64,000 nucleotides of DNA from Lachnospiraceae bacterium (GCA_910575105.1 CAJTDK010000002.1:271988-335987), one strand, 5' to 3'; counted from the first letter of the stretch, positions 50,301-60,059 are shown. The notes: a model not told the origin generated them from the letters alone. Translations and numbers: made by a program.

Positions 50301-50813
50301 ATGACAGAGACTTTAATACAGGGGATTATCGATGCACTGGGAGGCAGTGTGGGAAAAGAAGCGATTGTGTTTATTATTTCTATGATTCCGATCCTGGAGC
50401 TTAGGGGGGCGCTTTTAGTTGCAGGGCCGCTTCTGGGCGTCCCGGTGACGACGGCAGTACCCATAAGCGTGATCGGCAACATTATTCCTGTGCCCTTCAT
50501 CCTTATGCTGATCACGCCGGTGTTCCGGTGGATGAAGGAGACGAAGCTTTTCCGCCCTATGGTGGAGAAATTAGAGAGCAAGGCCATGAGTAAGAGCGAC
50601 CAGATCGAGAAGTATGAATTCTGGGGGCTGGTGCTTTTTGTGGGGATCCCGCTTCCGGGTACGGGGGCGTGGACCGGATCGCTTATCGCCGCGCTGCTGG
50701 GGATCAAGTTTAAAAAGGCATTTCCGGCGGTAATCTTAGGGATACTGATGGCTACGGTGATTATGTGCTTTATCTCTTATGTGCTCTTGGGAGGCGTAAG
50801 CCTGCTGGGATGA
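50301..50813 (+). CDS. Small multidrug-export-type membrane protein (COG2426)
   Basis: A 170-residue membrane protein. The FIISMIPILELRGALLVAG and GLVLFVGIPLPGTGAWTGSL blocks and four to five hydrophobic spans match the COG2426 putative small multidrug export family. AAAGGGAG precedes the ATG. No substrate evidence. Confidence 0.88.
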   Translation: MTETLIQGIIDALGGSVGKEAIVFIISMIPILELRGALLVAGPLLGVPVTTAVPISVIGNIIPVPFILMLITPVFRWMKETKLFRPMVEKLESKAMSKSDQIEKYEFWGLVLFVGIPLPGTGAWTGSLIAALLGIKFKKAFPAVILGILMATVIMCFISYVLLGGVSLLG

Positions 50814-50832
50814 TCGGTTATCCAGCAACGGC

Positions 50833-50861
50833 TTTACACATTTGCCATTTATTGATATAAT
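50833..50861 (+). promoter_or_regulatory. Predicted promoter for the PfkB kinase gene
   Basis: TTTACA (50833-50838), 17-bp spacer, TATAAT (50856-50861), 37 bp before the ATG. Confidence 0.75.
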
Positions 50862-50898
50862 ATTAACAGATTTGAAATGAGAAAGGGAGATTATCGGC

Positions 50899-51867
50899 AT
50901 GGACAAATTATATGACATAACCGCACTGGGAGAACTTTTGATTGATTTTGCGATGAACGGGCAGAGTGAGCAGGGCAACAACTTGTTCGAGGCATGTCCG
51001 GGAGGAGCCCCCTGCAATGTACTTGCGATGCTGAATAAGCTTGGGAGGAAGACGGCTTTTATCGGAAAAGTAGGCACTGACCAGTTCGGGCGTCTCCTTA
51101 AGGATACGATTTCTGAGGCGGGGATTCATGCAGAAGGGCTGTGCATGGATGAGGAGATTCCCACAACACTTGCGTTTGTACATACGTTCCCGGACGGCGA
51201 CAGGGAATTTTCCTTTTACCGTAAACCGGGAGCAGATATGATGCTGGATGAAAAGGACGTGAATGAGGAGATTATCCGGAGTTCAATGGCATTTCACTTT
51301 GGAACGCTGTCGATGACGGGAGAGCCGGCAAGGGCAGCCACAAAGAAAGCGCTTGAGACGGCGAAGGAGGCGGGATGCCTCATCACCTTCGACCCGAACC
51401 TGCGCCCGCCGCTGTGGAAGAGCCTTGACGAGGCGAAGGAGCAGATGGAGTACGGCTTCGGATATTGCGATGTGCTCAAGATCTCGGACAACGAGATACA
51501 GTTTGTCTCCGGCAAGGAGGATTACGATGAAGGTATCCGCTATCTTCAGGAGAAATATCACATCCCGCTCATCTTTCTTACGATGGGCAAGGATGGAAGC
51601 CGGGCTTATTATAAGGATCTGAGAGTTGAGCGTGCAGGCTTCCCGGTGAAGGCCATCGAGACTACCGGAGCGGGAGATACTTTCTGCGGCTGTGCAATCC
51701 ACGGAGTGTTAAAGCACGGGCTTGAGGCACTCGACGAGGAAAAGCTGGGGGATATCCTAAACTATGCCAATGCGGGAGCAGCCCTGATCACGCTGAAAAA
51801 GGGCGCTATCCGTTCGATGCCGGATCCGGAGCAGATCGATGAACTGATCAGAGAGCGGGGAGTGTAG
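50899..51867 (+). CDS. PfkB-family carbohydrate kinase (fructokinase-like)
   Basis: A 322-residue ribokinase-fold sugar kinase. The N-terminal ALGELLIDF, the PfkB1 block CPGGAPCNVLAMLNKLG, FDPNLRPPLW, and the PfkB2 block ETTGAGDTFCGCAI with the catalytic Asp are visible. Motifs fit fructokinase. AGGGAG is upstream. Its stop is 4 bp before the DAHP synthase start. Confidence 0.93.
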   Translation: MDKLYDITALGELLIDFAMNGQSEQGNNLFEACPGGAPCNVLAMLNKLGRKTAFIGKVGTDQFGRLLKDTISEAGIHAEGLCMDEEIPTTLAFVHTFPDGDREFSFYRKPGADMMLDEKDVNEEIIRSSMAFHFGTLSMTGEPARAATKKALETAKEAGCLITFDPNLRPPLWKSLDEAKEQMEYGFGYCDVLKISDNEIQFVSGKEDYDEGIRYLQEKYHIPLIFLTMGKDGSRAYYKDLRVERAGFPVKAIETTGAGDTFCGCAIHGVLKHGLEALDEEKLGDILNYANAGAALITLKKGAIRSMPDPEQIDELIRERGV

Positions 51868-51871
51868 AGAG

Positions 51872-52903
51872 ATGGCCATGAGGATCAACAAAACACTTCC
51901 GTCGCCGAAGGAGCTGAAGGCGGAGTATCCGCTGTCGGAGGAGCTTACTGCCATGAAAGCCCGCCGGGATCAGCAGATCAGGGATGTGTTTACGGGAAAG
52001 TCCGATAAATTTCTGGTGATCGTCGGACCTTGCTCTGCGGACAATGAGGAAGCGGTCTGTGAGTACGTGAGCCGTCTTGCAGGCATCAATGAAGAGGTGT
52101 CTGACCGGCTGATTCTGATACCGAGGATCTATACCAATAAACCAAGGACTACCGGGGAGGGCTACAAAGGGATGCTCCACCAGCCTGACCCGGACAAGGC
52201 TCCGGATCTGTACGCGGGAATTCTGGCTATCCGTAAGATGCATATCAGGGCCATGAAGGAGAGCGGCCTGACGGCGGCAGACGAGATGCTCTATCCGGAG
52301 AACAGGAGTTATCTGGACGACATCCTCTCCTATGAGGCGATCGGCGCAAGGTCTGTGGAGAACCAGCAGCACAGGCTGACAGCCAGCGGCATGGACATCC
52401 CTGTGGGGATGAAGAACCCTACCAGCGGCGACCTGTCTGTGATGCTCAATTCTGTAGTCGCGGCCCAGATGGGACATCGGTTCATCTACCGGGCCATGGA
52501 CGTGACCACAGAGGGCAATGAGCTGGCTCATGCCATCCTGCGGGGCGGTGTGGACAAGTACGGCACCTGCATACCTAACTACCATTATGAAGACTGCGTA
52601 AGACTTCTTGATCTTTATGAGAAAAAGGAGCTTAAGAATCCGGCGGTTATTATCGACGCCAACCATTCTAACTCCAACAAAGCGTATAAGGAGCAGAAAA
52701 GGATCGTGAGCGAGGTGCTGCACAGCAGGAAGCACTGCAGCGGCGTAAAGTCGTTAGTAAAGGGCGTCATGGTGGAGAGCTACCTGAAAGAGGGAAGACA
52801 GGATATCAGCGAGCATATGGAATATGGGCGCTCCATCACAGACCCGTGTCTTGGATGGGAGGATACAAAAGAGCTGATCAAAAAGATCGCAGAAGAGTGT
52901 TAA
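51872..52903 (+). CDS. 3-deoxy-7-phosphoheptulonate (DAHP) synthase, class I
   Basis: A 343-residue AroF/G/H-type enzyme catalysing the first shikimate-pathway step from phosphoenolpyruvate and erythrose 4-phosphate. FLVIVGPCSADNEEAV, PRIYTNKPRTTGEGYKG, GARSVENQQHR, MKNPTSGD and IDANHSNSNK are conserved active-site and metal-binding blocks. Isoform-specific feedback control is not predictable. It appears co-transcribed with the PfkB gene; converges with an XRE gene. Confidence 0.95.
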   Translation: MAMRINKTLPSPKELKAEYPLSEELTAMKARRDQQIRDVFTGKSDKFLVIVGPCSADNEEAVCEYVSRLAGINEEVSDRLILIPRIYTNKPRTTGEGYKGMLHQPDPDKAPDLYAGILAIRKMHIRAMKESGLTAADEMLYPENRSYLDDILSYEAIGARSVENQQHRLTASGMDIPVGMKNPTSGDLSVMLNSVVAAQMGHRFIYRAMDVTTEGNELAHAILRGGVDKYGTCIPNYHYEDCVRLLDLYEKKELKNPAVIIDANHSNSNKAYKEQKRIVSEVLHSRKHCSGVKSLVKGVMVESYLKEGRQDISEHMEYGRSITDPCLGWEDTKELIKKIAEEC

Positions 52904-52913
52904 GTAATGTGAA

Positions 52914-52958
52914 AAACAGCAGGCGCCGGAGAGCGCGATGCTTACGGCAGCTGCTGTT
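52914..52958. terminator. Possible terminator between DAHP synthase and the XRE gene
   Basis: AACAGCAG / CTGCTGTT inverted repeat with a long, GC-rich loop, followed by CTTTG. It lies between convergent genes and overlaps the XRE 3' end. Weak as a simple hairpin. Confidence 0.35.
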
Positions 52959-53307
52959 CTTTGTATTTGATATTGTATTTTTCAAGCGTACAGATCTGCT
53001 CTCTGACAAGCTCCCTGGCGGCAAGCGAAAGGTTCCGGTAATCGTTGAGCAGCCTCTCTTCATCTTTGGACAGAGAAGAGCAGGGAGAAATATCTATATT
53101 GATTATCTCATCGTTTACCAGATAATCTAACGTTACACCGTAAAGCTTGGCGAATGCTGCCAGACCTTCCCGGGATGGCTGACGGCCTTTGATCCCGCTC
53201 TCATAGCCTGCGATCGTGGAACGGGAAAGACCGAGACGCTGCGCGACTTCTTCCTGCGTCATGCTGTTCATTTTCCGAAGCTTCTTTAGCTTGTCGGCAA
53301 AATTCAT
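52942..53307 (-). CDS. XRE-family transcriptional regulator
   Basis: A 121-residue protein with an N-terminal Cro/CI helix-turn-helix (KLKKLRKMNSMTQEEVAQRL, LSRSTIAGYESGIKGRQPSR) and a C-terminal helical region of about 50 residues for oligomerisation. ATG at 53307 (minus strand) follows AAAGGAGGG. It is divergent from a small gene at 53491, with a palindrome in between that it probably binds. Confidence 0.92.
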   Translation of the reverse strand: MNFADKLKKLRKMNSMTQEEVAQRLGLSRSTIAGYESGIKGRQPSREGLAAFAKLYGVTLDYLVNDEIINIDISPCSSLSKDEERLLNDYRNLSLAARELVREQICTLEKYNIKYKEQQLP

Positions 53308-53410
53308 AGGTAATCCCTCCTTTCGTAATCTGACCGGTTACATTTTGATGTGCGAATCTGTGCGGACAATAACTATATTTTACCAAGTGTTGCAGAAAAA
53401 AACATAGATC

Positions 53411-53454
53411 GTTCCGATAATCAGCAAATATTATATTATGTTCCGAATCGGAAC
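53411..53454. promoter_or_regulatory. Palindromic operator between the XRE and small genes
   Basis: A perfect 15-nt palindrome GTTCCGA-A-TCGGAAC at 53440-53454, with a second half-site GTTCCGATAA at 53411-53420. The AT-rich stretch between them (ATATTATATTATG) can supply -10 elements for both directions. The arrangement fits autoregulation by the XRE protein. Confidence 0.65.
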
Positions 53455-53490
53455 GCGGTATTCAGGAATGATAAAGGGAAATGAGGCAAT

Positions 53491-53724
53491 ATGAGACTGG
53501 AAAGATTTAAAATGGAACGAGAGGGCCTTGTCACGGAAGGCCAGGAAGTGGAAATCAGCGAGCGAAGCGCTGTGACCGGGCAGTATACCTATCTGGTGGA
53601 GCCGTCTGTGGCCATGTCGGGCATCTACCGGACTGGCCAGCGGATCATGTCAAGAAAAGGGACCATCAAAAAGATTGAGAAGACGGAAAAAGGGTTCTAC
53701 CTCCTTGTAGAGATGAAAGAATAA
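53491..53724 (+). CDS. Small protein of unknown function, divergent from XRE regulator
   Basis: A 77-residue protein, highly charged, with short beta-strand-like segments (GLVTEGQEVEISERS, GTIKKIEKTEKGFYLLVEM). No membrane segment, signal or known domain is recognised. It is preceded by AAAGGGAAATGAGG, and lies next to the palindromic operator, so it is probably regulated by the XRE protein. It may be coincidental in function with the next gene, which has its own promoter. Confidence 0.65.
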   Translation: MRLERFKMEREGLVTEGQEVEISERSAVTGQYTYLVEPSVAMSGIYRTGQRIMSRKGTIKKIEKTEKGFYLLVEMKE

Positions 53725-53752
53725 TTATTATCTGACTGCTTTCAGACACCCG

Positions 53753-53781
53753 TTGACACAGATAAAAAAAGCAAATATAAT
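53753..53781 (+). promoter_or_regulatory. Strong predicted promoter upstream of the 152-residue gene
   Basis: TTGACA (53753-53758), 17-bp spacer, TATAAT (53776-53781): both hexamers are consensus. The start codon is 39 bp downstream. Confidence 0.85.
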
Positions 53782-53819
53782 TTAAGAGAGCAGTAAAATG
53801 TGAGGGGACAAAAGAGCCT

Positions 53820-54278
53820 ATGATAATTGCGAAGAATGATGAAAACAAAAGAAGTATGCTGTGGAAGGCGGCAACCTTAGGGTCGTCGGTGCTGATCGTT
53901 CTGATCGCCGTTTACTTGCTGGCGAAGCTTTTTACCTCCAATCCACTGGAGGGAAGCTGGGAAGATGAGGACGGTAATCTGGGTATGACCATCGAGAAGA
54001 ACGGTACGCTGATGGTGAATGTGCCGGAGCTTTCGGATGGCAGTGTGGATGTGCGGATGCACTATACGCTGGACCGGGAGGAGAAGACCATCTCTATCCA
54101 TCCAGATGACGAAGAGATCGCCAAGGTTATGGATGACGCAGACGGCCAGTATACCAAGGAGGAGCTTTTAAGACTGGTAGATCCTGTTGCCACGACTTTT
54201 AATTACAGTGTGGACAGAAGCTGCCTCACACTGACGGAACGTGAATATGGAGAGCAGATGATATTCTTGAAAAAGTAA
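53820..54278 (+). CDS. Membrane-anchored protein of unknown function
   Basis: A 152-residue protein with a short charged N terminus, one hydrophobic span (LGSSVLIVLIAVYLLAKLF, about residues 20-39) and an outside beta-rich domain beginning GSWEDEDGNLGMTIEKNGTL, which resembles a lipocalin-like fold. No catalytic motif seen. Driven by a consensus promoter (53753) and followed by the ispG promoter, so it is probably monocistronic. Confidence 0.75.
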   Translation: MIIAKNDENKRSMLWKAATLGSSVLIVLIAVYLLAKLFTSNPLEGSWEDEDGNLGMTIEKNGTLMVNVPELSDGSVDVRMHYTLDREEKTISIHPDDEEIAKVMDDADGQYTKEELLRLVDPVATTFNYSVDRSCLTLTEREYGEQMIFLKK

Positions 54279-54299
54279 CATTGGCAGATATCCCTCTAT

Positions 54300-54327
54300 T
54301 TGTCATCGGTGGAAGCGGTGGTATAAT
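54300..54327 (+). promoter_or_regulatory. Predicted ispG-polC promoter
   Basis: TTGTCA (54300-54305), 16-bp spacer, TATAAT (54322-54327). It is followed by about 110 bp of leader before ispG. Confidence 0.65.
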
Positions 54328-54439
54328 AGGGGGAATTTTTCGTTGCAGCCTATGAAGTGACAATTCAGGCAGGCCGGCACATTCACTGCGCTGGCTGTAA
54401 GAAGGTGATTAACACAGTGTTATGGGAGGTGTGTCAGAG

Positions 54440-55495
54440 ATGTTAAGAAACGGTACGAAAAAGATACAGATCGGCGGCGTAGTGATCGGAGGGGGAAGCC
54501 CTGTCGCCATCCAGTCTATGACCAATACGCGGACGGAGGATGTTAAGGCAACGGCCGCCCAGATACAAAAGCTTGAGGCGGCAGGCTGTGAGATCATCCG
54601 CTGCGCCGTGCCCACTATGGAGGCGGCAGAAGCGTTGTCTGCCATCAAAAGGCAGATACATATTCCCCTGGTCGCGGATATTCATTTTGATTACCGGCTG
54701 GCGGTTGCGGCCATTGAGAATGGAGCCGATAAGATCCGCATCAATCCGGGCAATATCGGTGATCCTGCGCGTGTCCGTGCAGTGGTCCAAAAGGCAAAGG
54801 AGTATGGAGTGCCTATCCGGATAGGCGTCAACAGCGGTTCTCTGGAGAAAGAACTGGTGGAAAAGTACGGCGGCGTCACAGCGGACGGGCTGGTAGAAAG
54901 CGCGCTGGATAAGGTAAGCCTGATTGAGTCCTTCGGGTATGACCGGCTGGTAGTCAGCATCAAATCCTCGGACGTGATGATGTGTGTCAAGGCGCATGAG
55001 GAGCTTGCGAAGCAGTGTCCATACCCGCTCCATGTGGGAATTACGGAAGCGGGAACTTTGCTTTCGGGGAATATCAAGTCGTCGATCGGTCTGGGACTGA
55101 TCTTGAATCAGGGGATTGGAGATACGATCCGGGTGTCCCTGACAGGAGATCCGGTAGAGGAGATCAAATCGGCAAAGCTTATCCTGAGGACGCTAGGCCT
55201 CAGGAAGGGCGGCATCGAGGTGGTGTCCTGCCCCACATGCGGACGCACGAAGATCGATCTTATCGGTCTTGCGAACCAGGTGGAGACGATGGTTGCGGAT
55301 ATTCCGCTTGATATCAAGGTAGCAGTCATGGGCTGCGTGGTGAACGGTCCCGGTGAGGCGAAGGAGGCGGATATCGGCATCGCCGGAGGGATCGGGGAAG
55401 GACTTCTGATCAAAAAGGGCGAGATCGTGAAAAAGGTAAAGGAAGAGAAGCTATTGGAGACATTGAGACAGGAGCTGCTTAACTGGAATGAGTAA
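54440..55495 (+). CDS. ispG: 4-hydroxy-3-methylbut-2-enyl diphosphate synthase IspG
   Basis: A 351-residue enzyme of the non-mevalonate isoprenoid pathway, reducing the cyclic diphosphate with a [4Fe-4S] cluster. IQSMTNTRTEDV, ADIHFDYRLAV, INPGNIG and the cluster region CPTCGRT ... GCVVNGPGEAKEADIGIAGG are conserved. ATG at 54440 is 9 bp after GGGAGGT; an in-frame ATG at 54422 is the alternative. It overlaps the polC ATG by 8 bp. Confidence 0.96.
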   Translation: MLRNGTKKIQIGGVVIGGGSPVAIQSMTNTRTEDVKATAAQIQKLEAAGCEIIRCAVPTMEAAEALSAIKRQIHIPLVADIHFDYRLAVAAIENGADKIRINPGNIGDPARVRAVVQKAKEYGVPIRIGVNSGSLEKELVEKYGGVTADGLVESALDKVSLIESFGYDRLVVSIKSSDVMMCVKAHEELAKQCPYPLHVGITEAGTLLSGNIKSSIGLGLILNQGIGDTIRVSLTGDPVEEIKSAKLILRTLGLRKGGIEVVSCPTCGRTKIDLIGLANQVETMVADIPLDIKVAVMGCVVNGPGEAKEADIGIAGGIGEGLLIKKGEIVKKVKEEKLLETLRQELLNWNE

Positions 55496-58400
55496 AACAT
55501 TTTTTGAAGTATTTCCTACATTAAAAGTAAATCAGAATATTGAGATGATGTTTCAGGGCGTGGAGGTAACAAAGGTTGCGACCAATACGAACCGTGATTT
55601 TATCCGCGTGCATATATTAGGAAAGCATCTCCTCCAGAAAAAGACGGTCTACGACGCTGAACAGCTGCTGAAGGAACAGCTCTTCGGGAGGAGCAGCGTA
55701 CAGGTGGAGATCGTGGAGCGGTACGAGCTTTCAGGACAGTATACGCCGGAGAATCTCATGGATGAGTACAAGGACAGCTTTATCCTGGAGCTGGGACAAA
55801 GAAGCGCTGTGGAGCGGAGTATGCTCAGAAGTGCAAGCTGTACCTTTAAGGAGGGCAACATTCTCTGCCTGGGGCTTTGTGATACGATCGTCTCTCAGGG
55901 GAAGAAGGATTCCCTGACCGGATATCTTAAACATGTGTACGAGGACCGCTTCGGCCTTGATATTGATATACGGGTGACTTACGACGGGGCAAAGGAGAGC
56001 AAATTAAAGTACAATGACTTGAAGGTCCGTCAGGAGGTTGACGAGATCTTAAAAGCCTCCGTCTCCGCCAGGAGGGAAAAGGGCGAAGAGCCGGAAAAGG
56101 AATCGCCGAAGAAGACACCGGAAAAGAAGGAGGCAAAAAAAAGCAGCGGCGGCAAAAGCCAGAGTCCCGGGGGAGCAGGAGTGCGCAGGCGCGACCAGTC
56201 CATGGGCTTGCGGCGCTCCAATGACCCCAATGTGGTGTATGGCCGCGACTTTGATGATGAGCCAATAAAGCTTTGCCAGGTAGTAGGCGAGATGGGAGAG
56301 ATTATCTTCCGCGGAAAGGTGATCAGCTTCGATACGCGGGAGATCCGCAATGAGAAGTCCATTATCATGTTCGCCGTCACGGATTTTACCGATACGATCA
56401 TGGTCAAGATGTTCGTGAGAAATGATCAGCTTCCGGAGATGCTGGGAGAGGTGAAAAAGGGTGCGTTTTTAAAGATCAAGGGCGTCACAACGATAGACAA
56501 ATACGACGGTGAGCTTACCATAGGCTCTGTTTCCGGCATCCGCAAGATCACGGATTTCACGGAAGGAAGACAGGATACGGCGCCGGAGAAGCGCGTGGAG
56601 CTTCACTGCCATACGAAGATGAGCGATATGGACGGGGTGTCCAAAGTGGAGGATATCCTTAAGCGAGCCCACGATTGGGGGCACAAGGCGGTGGCCATCA
56701 CTGACCACGGTGTTGTCCAGGGCTTTACCGAGGCGCACCACTATCTGCAGGGGCTGGATAAGTCAGATCCTTTCAAGGTGATCTACGGGGTAGAAGGATA
56801 TCTGGTGGACGATCTGCAGGATGTGGCGGTCAATGAAAAGGGGCAGTCCCTCTCTGATGCCTATGTGGTGTTTGACCTGGAAACGACAGGCTTTAGCTCC
56901 GTAAAGGATAAGATCATCGAGATCGGTGCGGTGAAGGTGGAGCAAGGGAAGATTACGGAGCGGTTCAGCACATTTGTCAATCCGAAGAGGCCTATTCCTT
57001 TTGAGATCACGCAGCTTACCAGTATCAATGACCAGATGGTGATGGAGGCGCCGGATATTGAGACGGTGCTGCCCCAGTTCCTTGATTTTGTTGGGGACGC
57101 GGCGCTGGTGGCGCATAACGCGGGTTTTGATGTGGGTTTTATCGAGCAGAACTGCCGGTATCAGGACATCGTCCCGGATTTCACGTCAGTGGATACGGTG
57201 GCCATGGCAAGGATCCTCCTGCCTACGCTGTCCAAATTCAAGCTGAATATCGTAGCTAATGCACTGCACATCTCCCTGGACAATCATCACCGGGCGGTAG
57301 ACGATGCGAATGCTACGGCGGAGATATTCGTGAAGTTTATCGAGATGCTTAAGAGCCGGAGCATCCATAGCCTGGAGAAGCTTAACCAGTTCGGCGCCCA
57401 GAGCAAAGAGATGGTGAAAAAGCTTCCCTCCTACCACGTCATCATCCTGGCAAAGAATCAGGTGGGGCGGACGAATCTCTATACGCTTGTGTCGAAGTCC
57501 CATCTGGAATATTATGCCAGGAGGCCCAGGATTCCCAAAAGCGAGCTGTCGAAGTACAGGGAGGGGCTGATCGTAGGGAGCGCCTGCGAGGCGGGTGAGC
57601 TTTATCAGGCCATTTTAAATGACAAGTCGGAGGAGAGGATATCAAAAATCGTCAATTTTTATGACTATCTGGAGGTACAGCCTTTGGGGAATAACCGGTT
57701 TATGATCGAGAGCGACCGGATCAGCAAGGTAAACAGCGAGGAGGATCTGCGGGAGATCAACCGCCGGATTGTGAACCTGGGAGAGCAGTTTAATAAGCCG
57801 GTGGTGGCTACCTGCGATGTACATTTCCTTGAGCCGGAGGACGAGGTATACCGCCGGATCATCATGGCCGGGAAGGGATTTACTGACGCGGACAACCAGG
57901 CGCCCCTCTACCTTCACACGACGGATGAGATGCTTTCGGAGTTTGAATATCTGGGCTCGGAAAAAGCGCGGGAGATCGTTGTCGAGAACCCGAACCGGAT
58001 CGCGGATATGGTGGAGCGGATATCTCCGGTGCGCCCGGACAAATGCCCGCCGGTCATCCCGGATTCCGATAAGCAGCTTCGGGAGATCTGTTATCGGAAG
58101 GCTCACAGCATGTACGGGGAGAACCTGCCGGAGATCGTAACCGAGCGGCTGGAGAGGGAGCTTAACTCCATCATCTCCAACGGCTTTGCCGTGATGTATA
58201 TCATCGCCCAGAAGCTGGTGTGGAAGTCCAACGAGGACGGCTATCTGGTAGGCTCACGGGGATCTGTCGGCTCGTCCTTTGTGGCGACCATGGCGGGGAT
58301 CACCGAGGTAAATCCCTTGAGTCCCCACTATTACTGCGAGAAATGCCATTACAGCGATTTTACCTCTGACGAGGTGCGCGCCTTTGCGGGGGGCTGCGGC

Positions 58401-59978
58401 TGGGATATGCCGGATAAGACATGCCCGGAGTGCGGTGCGCCGCTGATTAAAGACGGCTTTGACATTCCTTTTGAGACATTCTTAGGATTTAAGGGGAATA
58501 AAGAGCCGGACATCGACCTTAACTTTTCCGGAGATTATCAGAGTAATGCCCACAAGTACACGGAGGTCATCTTCGGGGCGGGGCAGACCTACCGGGCGGG
58601 AACTATCGGCACGCTGGCGGACAAGACCGCTTTCGGCTATGTGAAGAATTATTACGCGGAGCGTGGACAGGGAAAAAGAGTCTGTGAGATCAACCGGATT
58701 GTCCAGGGCTGTACCGGTATACGCAGGAGCACGGGACAGCATCCGGGCGGGATCATCGTCCTTCCCCTGGGGGAGGATATCAACTCCTTCACCCCGGTAC
58801 AGCATCCGGCAAATGATATGAACACCGATATTGTTACGACACATTTCGATTATCACTCGATCGACCATAACCTGTTGAAGCTTGATATTCTCGGTCATGA
58901 TGATCCGACCATGATCAAGACGCTGGAAGAATACATCAGCTCTCCGGCCATGGATAACGAATACAATGAGACGGATCACAAATTCGTGGCCACGGAGATT
59001 CCTCTGGACGATAAAGGGGTGATGTCGCTTTTTCATGACACCTCGGCACTCGGCATCACGCCGGAGGATATCGGGGGATGTCCGGTGGGCTGTCTTGGGA
59101 TACCGGAATTCGGGACGGACTTCGTTATCCAGATGGTGGTAGATACGAAGCCCCAGTCGCTGTCGGACCTGATCCGGATCTCCGGGCTGTCCCACGGGAC
59201 GGACGTGTGGCTCAACAATGCCCAGGAGCTGATCCGGAGCGGAAAGGCGACTATTTCCACGGCGATCTGCACCCGTGACGACATTATGACATATCTTATT
59301 AATAAGGGAATGGACAGTGAGCTGTCTTTTACCATCATGGAAAAGGTGCGTAAGGGAAAGGGTCTGACGCCGGAATTTGAAGAGGCTATGAAAGCGGCGG
59401 ATGTGCCGGACTGGTATATCTGGTCCTGCAAGCAGATCAAATATATGTTCCCGAAGGCCCATGCTGCGGCCTATGTTATGATGGCCTACCGGATCGCCTA
59501 CTGCAAGATCCATTATCCGCTGGCCTATTATGGGGCCTATTTCGGTATCCGTGCGGACGCATTTTCCTATGAGCTGATGTGCCAGGGGAAGGCGAAGCTC
59601 CAGCAGTATATTGACGATTACGACCGGCGTGCGGCAAGCCTTTCCCAGAAGGAGCAGGCGACGCTGAAAGATATGCATATCGTGCAGGAGATGTATGCCA
59701 GGGGCTTGACCTTTGAGCCTATCGACATCTATAAGGCGAAGGCGACCAAGTTTTTGATCGTAGACGGGAAACTGATGCCGCCATTTACCAGCATTGAAGG
59801 GATGGGGGAGAAGGCGGCGGAGGCTGTGGCGGAGGCTGCAAAGGACGGCCCGTACCTGTCCAAGGATGATTTCCGGCAGCGGACGAAGGCCAGCAAGACG
59901 GTCATTGACTATATGGCGAAGATGGGGCTTTTCGGCGATCTGCCGGAGTCAAACCAGCTTTCCCTTTTCGATCTGTAG
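55488..59978 (+). CDS. polC: DNA polymerase III alpha subunit, PolC type
   Basis: A 1496-residue Gram-positive replicative polymerase with built-in proofreading exonuclease. An N-terminal domain and OB-fold (about 1-365) precede the PHP domain (HCHTKMSDMDGV, AITDHGVVQGF), interrupted by the DEDD exonuclease (VFDLETTGFSSVKDKIIEIG, about residue 460) inserted in PHP as in all PolC. The zinc-binding CEKCHYSDF ... CPECGAP, and polymerase palm (EPDIDLNFSGDYQ, GTIGTLADKTAFGYV), follow to QLSLFDL, a clamp-binding tail. A low-complexity Lys/Glu/Ser linker lies at about 195-235. It overlaps ispG, so they are likely co-transcribed. Confidence 0.97.
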   Translation: MSKTFFEVFPTLKVNQNIEMMFQGVEVTKVATNTNRDFIRVHILGKHLLQKKTVYDAEQLLKEQLFGRSSVQVEIVERYELSGQYTPENLMDEYKDSFILELGQRSAVERSMLRSASCTFKEGNILCLGLCDTIVSQGKKDSLTGYLKHVYEDRFGLDIDIRVTYDGAKESKLKYNDLKVRQEVDEILKASVSARREKGEEPEKESPKKTPEKKEAKKSSGGKSQSPGGAGVRRRDQSMGLRRSNDPNVVYGRDFDDEPIKLCQVVGEMGEIIFRGKVISFDTREIRNEKSIIMFAVTDFTDTIMVKMFVRNDQLPEMLGEVKKGAFLKIKGVTTIDKYDGELTIGSVSGIRKITDFTEGRQDTAPEKRVELHCHTKMSDMDGVSKVEDILKRAHDWGHKAVAITDHGVVQGFTEAHHYLQGLDKSDPFKVIYGVEGYLVDDLQDVAVNEKGQSLSDAYVVFDLETTGFSSVKDKIIEIGAVKVEQGKITERFSTFVNPKRPIPFEITQLTSINDQMVMEAPDIETVLPQFLDFVGDAALVAHNAGFDVGFIEQNCRYQDIVPDFTSVDTVAMARILLPTLSKFKLNIVANALHISLDNHHRAVDDANATAEIFVKFIEMLKSRSIHSLEKLNQFGAQSKEMVKKLPSYHVIILAKNQVGRTNLYTLVSKSHLEYYARRPRIPKSELSKYREGLIVGSACEAGELYQAILNDKSEERISKIVNFYDYLEVQPLGNNRFMIESDRISKVNSEEDLREINRRIVNLGEQFNKPVVATCDVHFLEPEDEVYRRIIMAGKGFTDADNQAPLYLHTTDEMLSEFEYLGSEKAREIVVENPNRIADMVERISPVRPDKCPPVIPDSDKQLREICYRKAHSMYGENLPEIVTERLERELNSIISNGFAVMYIIAQKLVWKSNEDGYLVGSRGSVGSSFVATMAGITEVNPLSPHYYCEKCHYSDFTSDEVRAFAGGCGWDMPDKTCPECGAPLIKDGFDIPFETFLGFKGNKEPDIDLNFSGDYQSNAHKYTEVIFGAGQTYRAGTIGTLADKTAFGYVKNYYAERGQGKRVCEINRIVQGCTGIRRSTGQHPGGIIVLPLGEDINSFTPVQHPANDMNTDIVTTHFDYHSIDHNLLKLDILGHDDPTMIKTLEEYISSPAMDNEYNETDHKFVATEIPLDDKGVMSLFHDTSALGITPEDIGGCPVGCLGIPEFGTDFVIQMVVDTKPQSLSDLIRISGLSHGTDVWLNNAQELIRSGKATISTAICTRDDIMTYLINKGMDSELSFTIMEKVRKGKGLTPEFEEAMKAADVPDWYIWSCKQIKYMFPKAHAAAYVMMAYRIAYCKIHYPLAYYGAYFGIRADAFSYELMCQGKAKLQQYIDDYDRRAASLSQKEQATLKDMHIVQEMYARGLTFEPIDIYKAKATKFLIVDGKLMPPFTSIEGMGEKAAEAVAEAAKDGPYLSKDDFRQRTKASKTVIDYMAKMGLFGDLPESNQLSLFDL

Positions 59979-60059
59979 AGGAGGCTGGATGATGTGCCGG
60001 GATTGTCTGCCGGCTGCTTAGGAAAACAGGATGGAGAGAACAGAAAGGGATGACTGATT

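Noticed and set aside
58482-59678. A 398-codon minus-strand frame
   Set aside because: Entirely opposite the PolC polymerase domain, no domain or start signal; shadow frame.
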